From assembly GCA_965602945.1 (NCBI GenBank), contig CBFDBC010000017.1:1-28718 (forward strand): a stretch of 28,718 nucleotides of DNA. The letters are read 5' to 3'. The notes under the pieces are model-generated. The model did not search any database. It saw only the letters and a program-made list of their open reading frames with translations, and was not told the DNA's origin. Made by a program: the position numbers and the translations under genes. Source of the stretch: JAUXEH01 sp965602945 (lineage in GTDB: Bacteria > Acidobacteriota > Aminicenantia > Aminicenantales > Aminicenantaceae). Positions 21,542 through 28,718 of this stretch are shown here, one piece after another (position 1 is the first letter of the stretch; every line of letters begins with the position of its first letter).

Positions 21542-23089
21542 ATGGCAAAGATAAGATCTCTTTTAGTCCTCTTCGGTATAGCGGCCGTCCTCTCTCCCCT
21601 TTGGGGCCAGCAGCGGGAGCTCAAGATGACACTGGACGAATGCATCGTGTCCGCCGTCAAAAACAATCTTGACATCGCGGTGCAGGTGTTCAATCCACAG
21701 ATCGCCGAGATGACGATCAAGCAGGCCACGGAAAGATTCCTGCCTCAATTAACCTTTGGATTCAACAAGCAGAGCCGGCAGAGCCCCTCATATTCGTTTT
21801 TGGACACCGATGAGACCCTGGTATCCGACTATGGAGACTGGACGGCCAGCCTAGACCAGGAGATCCCCACCGGCGGGCGTTTCACGATAAACCTGATGTC
21901 CTACAAGAATGATACCAACCAGTCCTTCCAAATCATCAATCCCCGCTACGGTTCGACGCTGTCCTTCGGGTTCGAGCAGCCGCTGCTCAAGAACTTCGGT
22001 TTCAAGACCAGCAGGCGGGAGATCATCCTCGCCCAGAACAACCTCAACGTGTCGGACAGCCAGTTCAAGACCTCTCTCCTGCAGACTGTGTTCGATGTGG
22101 AGGAAGCCTACTGGAACCTGGTGTTCACCATCGAGAATCTCGAGGTCATGACTCAGTCCCTGGAGCTGGCCCAGGACCTCCTGCGTAAGAACAGAAAAGA
22201 GGTGGAGGTCGGGACTCTGGCCCCCATCGAGATCCTCACAGCCCAGGCCGAGGTGGCAACACGCGAAGCGGATATACTCCAGGCCCAGGTTGCGGTGGAG
22301 AACAGCGAAGATATCCTGAAAACACTGCTCAACTCGTTTACCGATGCGGAAAGCCCCCTTATTTTCATCGATCCGACGGAGAGGCCGGAATTCGACGAGC
22401 AGGTGATCGATGTGAACGGGGCGCTGAAGGTCGCTCTCCTCAACCGCCCGGACCTCCAGGCCAGCCGTTATGACCTTGAGAACCGGGAGCTCGACCTCAA
22501 CTACGCCCGGAACCAGCTGCTGCCCGACCTCAGCCTGGGTTTCAACTACTGGAGTCCTGGGATCTCGGGGACCCAGCTGATCTATGAGAACAACGATCCC
22601 TATACCGGCAATATCATCGGGCAGATCCCGGGCACAGGGTTCGATTCTCTGCAGGATGCCCTCAATTTTACGTACCGCAACTGGGCTTTCGGCCTCACAC
22701 TGACCATTCCCACCTCCACCTTCCTGACCCGGGCCGCCGAGTCACGCGCCCGGCTGGCCCTGGATCAGTCCCTGACCCAGATCAAGAATCAGGAAAAGCA
22801 GATCTTTCTCCAGGTGCGGAACGCCGTACGCCTGGTCAACAGCAACTATAAGCGAGTCCAGGCCTATCAGGTGGCGCGCGACCTGGCGGAAAGGAAGCTC
22901 GAAGTCGAGGAAAAAAAGCTGCGGGTGGGGATGACGACCAACTACATCGTCCTGCAGCACCAGCGCGACCTGGCCAACGCACGCAGCACCATGCTGCGGG
23001 CCGCGCTCGATTACGTGTTGTCGTTGGCCCAGCTGGACAGGGCCATGGGCATCACTCTGGAAAAGAAAAACATCAAGATGACCTATTAG
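21542..23089 (+). CDS. TolC-family outer-membrane efflux protein
   Basis: Outer-membrane channel component of the exporter, 515 residues from ATG 21542; the frame is open further upstream, but that part overlaps the preceding ATPase gene. The signal peptide is about residues 1-22 (RSLLVLFGIAAVLSPLWG). The mature protein shows two related halves typical of the family. Long amphipathic helices include LDECIVSAVKNNLDIAVQ near the start, and the repeat pattern ALLNRPDLQASRYDLENREL and ARDLAERKLEVEEKKLRVGM in the second half. The strand-rich regions between have aromatic residues. Last gene of the sigma-54-driven operon. Confidence 0.92.
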   Translation: MAKIRSLLVLFGIAAVLSPLWGQQRELKMTLDECIVSAVKNNLDIAVQVFNPQIAEMTIKQATERFLPQLTFGFNKQSRQSPSYSFLDTDETLVSDYGDWTASLDQEIPTGGRFTINLMSYKNDTNQSFQIINPRYGSTLSFGFEQPLLKNFGFKTSRREIILAQNNLNVSDSQFKTSLLQTVFDVEEAYWNLVFTIENLEVMTQSLELAQDLLRKNRKEVEVGTLAPIEILTAQAEVATREADILQAQVAVENSEDILKTLLNSFTDAESPLIFIDPTERPEFDEQVIDVNGALKVALLNRPDLQASRYDLENRELDLNYARNQLLPDLSLGFNYWSPGISGTQLIYENNDPYTGNIIGQIPGTGFDSLQDALNFTYRNWAFGLTLTIPTSTFLTRAAESRARLALDQSLTQIKNQEKQIFLQVRNAVRLVNSNYKRVQAYQVARDLAERKLEVEEKKLRVGMTTNYIVLQHQRDLANARSTMLRAALDYVLSLAQLDRAMGITLEKKNIKMTY

Positions 23090-23123
23090 GGCCTGATTCG
23101 TTTCCATTTCTTCACTTCAAACC

Positions 23124-23150
23124 CCTCCAGCTCCTATTTATTATTGGAGG
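23124..23150 (+). terminator. Possible weak transcript-end stem-loop
   Basis: CCTCCA (23124-23129) can pair with TGGAGG (23145-23150) around a 15-base AT-rich loop, 34 bases after the TolC stop. A T-rich run follows only about 20 bases later. A weak candidate for the end of the exporter transcript. Confidence 0.25.
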
Positions 23151-23232
23151 CATTCCCAAATTCATGATGCTTTTTTCTTTTCACCTTACTCTATAACGGA
23201 TTTGGAAATGCTTACTTTATTATCTTTAAAGT

Positions 23233-23260
23233 TTGAATGAGGGAGTGTTTTTCATATAAT
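23233..23260 (+). promoter_or_regulatory. Sigma-70-type promoter of the tldD-tldE operon
   Basis: TTGAAT (23233-23238) and a perfect TATAAT (23255-23260), 16 bases apart. The start would fall near 23267, with a short leader containing GAGAGG before the ATG at 23288. Confidence 0.6.
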
Positions 23261-23287
23261 GGACAAAAATCAGAAGAGAGGTCACAC

Positions 23288-24823
23288 ATGGATATCACCA
23301 AGTATGTCGTGACGGATATTCCCCGTCGCAAGTTCCTCAACATGAGCCTCAAGGGTGGCGTGGCCCTGGCTGCCACACCCCCTCTTTTAATGCAGCTGCT
23401 TTCCTGCAAAGGCGTGGAAAAGGCTGCGGTCAGGGCGGCCGTCGAGCCCGGGCTCATCAACGCCACCTTAAGCAAGGCCCTGGAAAAAGGAGGAGATTTT
23501 GCGGATGTGTACTTCGAGAACCGGATCTCCCGCCGCATCGTGATGGAGGAATCCAGGTTCAAGAGCGCAGTTTTCGGGATCAGCCAGGGGGCTGGAGTCC
23601 GGGTTATCGCCGGAGACAAGACAGGATTCGCCTACACGGACGAGGTCAGCCCGGACAAACTTGCGAAGGCGGCCGAGGTGGCATCCTATGTGGCACGGAA
23701 TACCGAGGGAACGGAACCCGTCGATGTCAAGGCCCAGGAACGGCCCTCCTTCGTTCAGGTGCGTCTGCCTCTGGATGAGGTGGCCGATTCCGATAGACTG
23801 GAGGTCATGCAGAGGGCTAACCAGGCGGCGCTGGACTATGATCCCCGGATCAAGATGGCCTCCATCAGCTACTACGATGAGATCCGGGGACGCACCATTG
23901 CCACGAGTGAGGGGGTTCTGCTCAGCGACGCTCTGCCGCACATGTTCTTCATCGTACAGACCCTGGGAGAGGGTAACAACACACGTCACATGGGAAGGGA
24001 GCGCCTGAGCAAACACATGGGCTTCGAGATGTTCGAAAACTACCCTCCCGAAGAGGTGGCTCGGACCTGTGCCAGGGAATCCATTGCCATGCTGGAGGCC
24101 GAGGACTGCCCGGCGGGCAAGATGGATGTGGTCATGCAGAACGGATGGGGCGGGGTCCTGGTCCATGAGGCGGTGGGACACCCGCTCGAAGCCGACAACA
24201 TCGCCAGGGAGATCGGGGTGTTCACGGGCAAGCTGGGACAGAATGTGGCAAGTGATGTGTTCACCATGGTGGACGACGGCAGTCTTCCCAACATGCGGGG
24301 TACGACCAACTTCGATGACGAAGGCACGCAGATGAAGCGTAATGTCCTGATCGACAAGGGCGTCCTGGTCAAGTACATGACGGACGTCCTCTCCGCCAGG
24401 CAGATCGATATGGAACGCACCGGGAACGGTCGTCGTGAGACCTTCCGCCACATCCCCATCCCCCGAATGACCAACACCTTCATCGACCGGGGAGAGGACA
24501 ACCCCGGGGATATCCTTGCCTCAACCGACAGCGGCATCTATGTGCAGAGCCTCAGCGGAGGGAGCGTCAATCCCACCACGGGAGTTTTCAATTTCACCTG
24601 CCGTGAGGCTTACCTGATCGAAAAGGGCAGGAAGACCACTCCGGTCAAGGGTGCTACACTGATCGGAAACTGCCTGGATATCATCTCCAACATCGATGCG
24701 GTGGGGGACGACCTGGCCTTCGGACCGGGCATCTGTGGCAAAGGACAGTCCTGTGAAGTCTCGGCCGGGCAGCCGACCGTGCGCATCCGGGGAATAAATG
24801 TGGGCGGAAGCCGGAGGAGATAA
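23288..24823 (+). CDS. tldD: TldD-family metalloprotease with a twin-arginine, lipoprotein-like signal
   Basis: Zinc peptidase half of the TldD/TldE pair, which degrades unfolded peptides and matures modified peptides in known cases. ATG 23288 follows GAGAGG, giving 511 residues. The metal motif is HEAVGHPLEAD (His293, His297), and a conserved cysteine lies in GICGKGQ (about 483). Unlike the cytoplasmic enterobacterial protein, it begins with PRRKFLNMSLKGG (Arg13-Arg14), a hydrophobic stretch VALAATPPLLMQLL and then Ser-Cys40. This reads as a Tat signal ending in a lipobox-like site. It would place TldD outside the cytoplasm. Operon partner tldE follows after 6 bases. Confidence 0.92.
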   Translation: MDITKYVVTDIPRRKFLNMSLKGGVALAATPPLLMQLLSCKGVEKAAVRAAVEPGLINATLSKALEKGGDFADVYFENRISRRIVMEESRFKSAVFGISQGAGVRVIAGDKTGFAYTDEVSPDKLAKAAEVASYVARNTEGTEPVDVKAQERPSFVQVRLPLDEVADSDRLEVMQRANQAALDYDPRIKMASISYYDEIRGRTIATSEGVLLSDALPHMFFIVQTLGEGNNTRHMGRERLSKHMGFEMFENYPPEEVARTCARESIAMLEAEDCPAGKMDVVMQNGWGGVLVHEAVGHPLEADNIAREIGVFTGKLGQNVASDVFTMVDDGSLPNMRGTTNFDDEGTQMKRNVLIDKGVLVKYMTDVLSARQIDMERTGNGRRETFRHIPIPRMTNTFIDRGEDNPGDILASTDSGIYVQSLSGGSVNPTTGVFNFTCREAYLIEKGRKTTPVKGATLIGNCLDIISNIDAVGDDLAFGPGICGKGQSCEVSAGQPTVRIRGINVGGSRRR

Positions 24824-24829
24824 ACGACC

Positions 24830-26167
24830 ATGGAAGACTATAAAGATCTAGCCGAACGACTGGTGAAAAGATGCCTCGGCAAGGGAGCAGACGCAGCCGA
24901 GGTCTACCTTGAATCGGGCCGGAACCTCAGCATCGAAGTGCGCAACGGCGAGGTGGAAACCGTGGAGGAGGCCGCTTCTCACGGGGCCGGATTCCGTGTT
25001 TTCGTAAAGGGAAGCATGGCCTTCGCTCACTGTAACGACCTCTCTGATACCTCTCTGGAAGACACCATACAGCGGGCCGTTCAGTTTGCCGCTCATACAA
25101 CGGCGGATGAGAACAACATGCTTCCCGATGACCAGGGGATCACAGAGGTCGGAGAACTCTTCGACCCGGGAATGACGCGCGTTTCCATGGACGAGAAGAT
25201 CGCGCTCGCGAAGAAAGTGGAGGAACTGGCCATGAAAGACCGGCGCATCACGAAAAGTGCCGGATCCGGTTTCTCGGAAGGGGAGGGAGAGGTCTTCCTG
25301 GCCAACTCCAACGGCCTTTCCAAGAGTTATAAGGAATCCGCCTGTTCCTTCGGTGTCTCGGTAGTGGCGGAGAAGGGAGACCAGAAGTCATCCGGAGGAG
25401 AGTACTGTTCGCGCCGATTCTTTGCGGACCTTAAACCTGTCGAAGAGGTTGCGGCCAAGGCCGCCGAGGATGCCTATTCCATGCTGGACCCCCGTATGGT
25501 AAAGACCCAACCGGCGGCGGTTATCTTCCACCCCGATGCGGCCCGGGCCGTGCTGGGCGGCATCCTGGCCGCCGTCCATGGGGAGCGGATCCTTCAGGGG
25601 GCCAGTTTTCTCATAGACCGGATGGGACAGAGGATCGGCTCTGAGCTCATCACGATCTTCGATGACGGTACGCGGCCCAAGAGCCTGGCCAGCTCTCCCT
25701 TCGACGGAGAGGGCGTGCCCACACAGAGGCGCACCATCGTGGACAAGGGTGTGCTCAAGGGTTTCATGTACAACACCATCGTGGCCAGGCGTGCGGGCGT
25801 GAAAAGCACCGGCAATGCCAGCCGCGGCGGGTACCGCAGCCTCCCAGGGATCGGAGCTCACAGTTTCTACATGGCCGCTGGAGAGGTCGACCCGCCGGAG
25901 ATCCTCGAGGCCACGAAGAACGGACTCCTTCTCAAGGGAGTCACGGGCTACGGGATCAATCCTGTCAACGGCAACTTCAGCGGGGGAGCCTCAGGGTTCT
26001 GGGTCGAGAACGGCCGGATCGCCTTTCCGGTCAAGGGGCTTACGATCGCCGGCAGCGCGGATGAAATGCTGAATTCGATCGACCTGCTGGGGACCGACCT
26101 CGACCTCGACCGCAGCATGACCGCGCCCACGTTCCGGATCAAGGAGATGCTGATCGGCGGGGAATGA
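24830..26167 (+). CDS. pmbA: TldE/PmbA-family protein
   Basis: Partner subunit of TldD; the family half that lacks the zinc motif. The 445 residues match PmbA. The N-terminal domain has LAERLVKRCLGKGADAAEVY and RNGEVETVEEAASHGAGFRV. The C-terminal part has DDGTRPKSLASSPFDGEGVP, LKGFMYNTIVARR and GYGINPVNGNFSGGASGFWV, all typical. No signal peptide is visible, in contrast to the TldD encoded just upstream. GGAGGA lies before ATG 24830, and the gap to tldD is 6 bases, so the two are co-translated. Confidence 0.92.
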   Translation: MEDYKDLAERLVKRCLGKGADAAEVYLESGRNLSIEVRNGEVETVEEAASHGAGFRVFVKGSMAFAHCNDLSDTSLEDTIQRAVQFAAHTTADENNMLPDDQGITEVGELFDPGMTRVSMDEKIALAKKVEELAMKDRRITKSAGSGFSEGEGEVFLANSNGLSKSYKESACSFGVSVVAEKGDQKSSGGEYCSRRFFADLKPVEEVAAKAAEDAYSMLDPRMVKTQPAAVIFHPDAARAVLGGILAAVHGERILQGASFLIDRMGQRIGSELITIFDDGTRPKSLASSPFDGEGVPTQRRTIVDKGVLKGFMYNTIVARRAGVKSTGNASRGGYRSLPGIGAHSFYMAAGEVDPPEILEATKNGLLLKGVTGYGINPVNGNFSGGASGFWVENGRIAFPVKGLTIAGSADEMLNSIDLLGTDLDLDRSMTAPTFRIKEMLIGGE

Positions 26168-26230
26168 TCCGAAGGCTGTCACAAAGCCACATTTGTTCAG
26201 GATCGAGTCCGGTCCTGCAGGGAGAGAAGG

Positions 26231-28718
26231 ATGAACACGAAGTCACTGACTGCGGTGGTGGGGATCTTGGCGATGCTGTCTCTGAATGCTGCGTGCACAC
26301 CACGTTCCCAGGCGACGGTTCAAGAGGCCCGGGAGACCATCAAGACCTATCCCTTCGGCGAGCCGGATCCCGTACCCATCCTGACCCGCTCCAACGAGCT
26401 CTGGGGCCGCGGAGCCCGGCTCTACCCGTATTCCTATATAGACGAGTACAGCCGAGAAGGAGAAGACCGGGAGTGGACCGTTGTGCGGCTGGAGAATCCC
26501 TACATCACGGTGGCAGTGCTGCCTGAGGTGGGCGGCAAGATCTGGGGTGCCTCTGAGAAATCGACGGGCCGTGAGTTCATCTATACCAACAAGGTCTTGA
26601 AATTCCGTGATATCGCCCTGCGCGGGCCCTGGACCTCGGGCGGTATCGAATTCAACTTCGGGATCGTGGGCCACACGCCCTCGGGGGCTCATCCGGTTGA
26701 CTATGTGGTCCGCAGCAATCCCGACGGCAGCGTCTCGTGTGTGGTAGGCAACCTGGACCTACCGTCCCGGACACGCTGGAGTGTGGCGGTGACGGTGCCG
26801 GCGGACAAAGCCTATTTCGAGACGCGGTCCTTCTGGTACAATCCCTCGTCGTTTCGTCAGGCCTATTATGTGTGGATGAACGGGGCGATCCGTGTGAGCG
26901 AAGACCTGCAGTACATCTTTCCCGGAACCTCCCGGATCGGACACAACTACAACGTCCCGCTCCGTCCCTGGCCCCAGGACGCGCAGGGCCGGGATCTGTC
27001 TTGGTACCGCAACAACGCTTTCGGATCGTACAAGAGCTACTTCACCGTCGGGGAATACGCGGATTTCTTCGGGGGATACTGGCATGATGTGAGATTCGGT
27101 TTCGGCCACTGGGCGCGCTACGATGACGTGCCCGGACAGAAAGTCTGGATCTGGGGCCTTTCCCGCCAGGGGATGGTCTGGGAAGAACTGCTCACTGACA
27201 GCGACGGGCAGTACAGCGAACCCCAGGCCGGACGCCTGTTCAATCAGAGCGACCATGGATTTTTCCCGCCCGGGAGCGGCGACCGCTGGAGGGAGCTGTG
27301 GTTCCCGTACAAGGACATCGGCCCCATGGTCACGGCCACCCCAAGGGTTGTTTTGAGCCTGAAGGAGGACGCAGAGAGGATCAAGCTGGGTGTCTGCCCG
27401 CTCGAAGCCCTGGGGGACGATCTGGTTATTGTAAAGGCAGGCAGGGAGATCTACCGGGAGCGCCTTGATCTGCGGCCAATGGAGACCATTACACGGGGCA
27501 TCGATTCCGGGGCCAGCGAGGGATGGCTCCAGGTTCGGGTCGGAGAGACCCTGGTTTACACGGATGATCCCGATACCGCGAGGCTGCAGCGTCCCATTCG
27601 TTTCCAGAATTACGCGGAAGGCTCGGTCGCGGGGCGCTTCCTCGCCGCCGAACGGATGATGCAGGAACGCAACACCATTCAGGCCCTGCCCAAATACCTA
27701 GAGATTCTAGAGCTCGAGCCGCTCCACACCCGGGCGCTGTGCCGGGTGGCGGAGCTGTACACGCGCCGGGGAGAGTATGCCCGGGCCCTGCCGTTTGTGG
27801 AGCGTGCACTGGACAACGCCATGTACGATCCGGACGCTAATTTCGCCTATGGGGTTCTCGCCCGCCGGATGGGGCGGTTTGTCGATGCCAAAGAGACCTT
27901 CGGCTGGGCGGCGCGGGCCCTCCAATACCGCAGTGCCGCCTATTCCCGGATGGCCGAGATCTATCTCCGGGAAACGGACTATGCCTCGGCCCTGGAATAT
28001 GGAAGGCGGGCCGCCGAATACGACACGCACAACCTCGATGCCCTTCAGGTCCAGGCCATTGCCCTGCGCGGGTCCGGCAGCCGGGAGGCCGCGGAAGAGA
28101 TCCTGGAGCAGATCCTATCCTTCGATCCGCTCAATCACACCGCCAGGTTCGAGCTGCACAGGCTGGATCCCTCGGAAGCCCGGCTCACCGACTTCCGGCG
28201 CTTGATCCGGAACGAATACTCCCATGAGACCTTTATGGAGATGGCCCTGTATTACCTCAGACTGGGCCTGCAAGAGGAGGCAGCCGCCCTTTTTTATCTG
28301 GCTGAGCCGTACCCTGTCGCTGACTACTGGCTGGCTTATCTCCTGCGCGAAGAGCCTTTGGAACAGAGCGAGCCTCTCATGACGCGCGCCGCCCAGGCAT
28401 CACCCTCTGGGATTTTCCCGTTCCGGGAAGAGACCATCCCGGTTCTGGAATGGGCGATGGAGGCGGATCCGGAATCCTGGAAGCCCAGGTATTATCTTGC
28501 ACTGCTGCTGTGGTCCAAGGGCAGGGTGGAGGAGGCCCGGATCCTCCTGGATGCGTGCGGGGATCCGGATTTTGCGCCGCTGTACCATGCCCGTGCATTT
28601 TTCGACCGCAGGCGAGATCCCGAGCAGGCTCTGGCGATGTATGTGACGGCCACCAAGGTCGAGCCCGGCCAGTGGCGGAACTGGTTCAGGCTGATCGAAT
28701 TCTGCAACCGCAATGACA
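26231..28718 (+). CDS. Exported DUF5107 protein with TPR repeats (partial, 3' end outside the window)
   Basis: The open frame starts at ATG 26231 after GGAGAGAAGG and runs 829 codons to the window end without a stop. The N-terminus is a signal peptide (MNTKSLTAVVGILAML) ending in LNAAC, which could be an atypical lipobox. Residues from about 85 to 360 match the DUF5107 pattern: YITVAVLPEVGGKIWGASEK, RGPWTSGGIEFNFG, HTPSGAHPVDY and FGGYWHDVRFGFGHWARYDD. That domain resembles the galactose-mutarotase-like fold and is often linked to carbohydrate processing. From about residue 470 come repeated TPR-like helices (ALCRVAELYTRRGEYARALP, ANFAYGVLARRMGRFVDAKE). Separated from tldE by 63 bases, so possibly in the same transcript. 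Function unproven. Confidence 0.88.
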   Translation, partial: MNTKSLTAVVGILAMLSLNAACTPRSQATVQEARETIKTYPFGEPDPVPILTRSNELWGRGARLYPYSYIDEYSREGEDREWTVVRLENPYITVAVLPEVGGKIWGASEKSTGREFIYTNKVLKFRDIALRGPWTSGGIEFNFGIVGHTPSGAHPVDYVVRSNPDGSVSCVVGNLDLPSRTRWSVAVTVPADKAYFETRSFWYNPSSFRQAYYVWMNGAIRVSEDLQYIFPGTSRIGHNYNVPLRPWPQDAQGRDLSWYRNNAFGSYKSYFTVGEYADFFGGYWHDVRFGFGHWARYDDVPGQKVWIWGLSRQGMVWEELLTDSDGQYSEPQAGRLFNQSDHGFFPPGSGDRWRELWFPYKDIGPMVTATPRVVLSLKEDAERIKLGVCPLEALGDDLVIVKAGREIYRERLDLRPMETITRGIDSGASEGWLQVRVGETLVYTDDPDTARLQRPIRFQNYAEGSVAGRFLAAERMMQERNTIQALPKYLEILELEPLHTRALCRVAELYTRRGEYARALPFVERALDNAMYDPDANFAYGVLARRMGRFVDAKETFGWAARALQYRSAAYSRMAEIYLRETDYASALEYGRRAAEYDTHNLDALQVQAIALRGSGSREAAEEILEQILSFDPLNHTARFELHRLDPSEARLTDFRRLIRNEYSHETFMEMALYYLRLGLQEEAAALFYLAEPYPVADYWLAYLLREEPLEQSEPLMTRAAQASPSGIFPFREETIPVLEWAMEADPESWKPRYYLALLLWSKGRVEEARILLDACGDPDFAPLYHARAFFDRRRDPEQALAMYVTATKVEPGQWRNWFRLIEFCNRND

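Noticed and set aside
23691..23706. A second sigma-54-like TGGCACG within tldD
   Set aside because: The -12 half (TTGC) is missing at the required spacing, and the site lies deep inside a coding region.

Overview
The window is a stretch of bacterial chromosome with fairly high GC and genes on both strands. No rRNA, tRNA, CRISPR array or transposase gene was seen. The gene content suggests an uncultured anaerobic or fermentative Gram-negative lineage of the Acidobacteriota/Aminicenantes kind: a NADH-dehydrogenase operon without its pump subunits, a polyphosphate-glucokinase-like ROK protein, an NtrC-type regulator beside an ABC/TolC exporter, exported TldD, and a DUF5107-TPR protein. That assignment is an inference from gene content, not from a marker gene. 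An outer membrane is supported by TolC, the membrane-fusion adaptor and DsbD.

Region 1 (1-8543): the tail of an upstream gene, then a compact operon nuoA-B-C-D-E-F-G-H-I with overlapping or nearly touching genes, ending in a metallo-beta-lactamase-fold hydrolase where nuoJKLMN would be expected. It encodes the NADH-oxidising and quinone-reducing arms and NuoH, but no antiporter-like pump subunit. NuoG is short and NuoD carries an insertion.

Region 2 (8544-11059): a perfect 13-bp inverted repeat, a 56-residue DUF3330-like zinc-ribbon protein with its own promoter, an apparent remnant of a DUF481 outer-membrane protein, and a DsbD-type thiol:disulfide transporter.

Region 3 (11069-14889): on the minus strand, an internally deleted DUF3887-alpha/beta hydrolase and a polyphosphate glucokinase form a two-gene operon. 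Divergent from it are a four-helix membrane protein, preceded by a structured leader, and a beta-CASP RNA-processing exonuclease homologue.

Region 4 (14911-23089): a minus-strand sensor kinase and NtrC-type regulator pair. Next come a tandem pair of 181-bp repeat units bounded by perfect 13-bp inverted ends, two 16-bp direct repeats 22 bp apart, and a near-consensus sigma-54 promoter. That promoter drives an adaptor (HlyD/MacA type), an ABC ATPase, an 87-residue unknown protein, a second ABC ATPase and a TolC-type protein. The layout implies that the two-component pair switches on the exporter. No permease is encoded in the operon, which is its main puzzle.

Region 5 (23288-28718): a TldD homologue with a twin-arginine, lipoprotein-like N-terminus, its partner TldE/PmbA without any signal, and the start of a large exported DUF5107-TPR protein that runs off the window.
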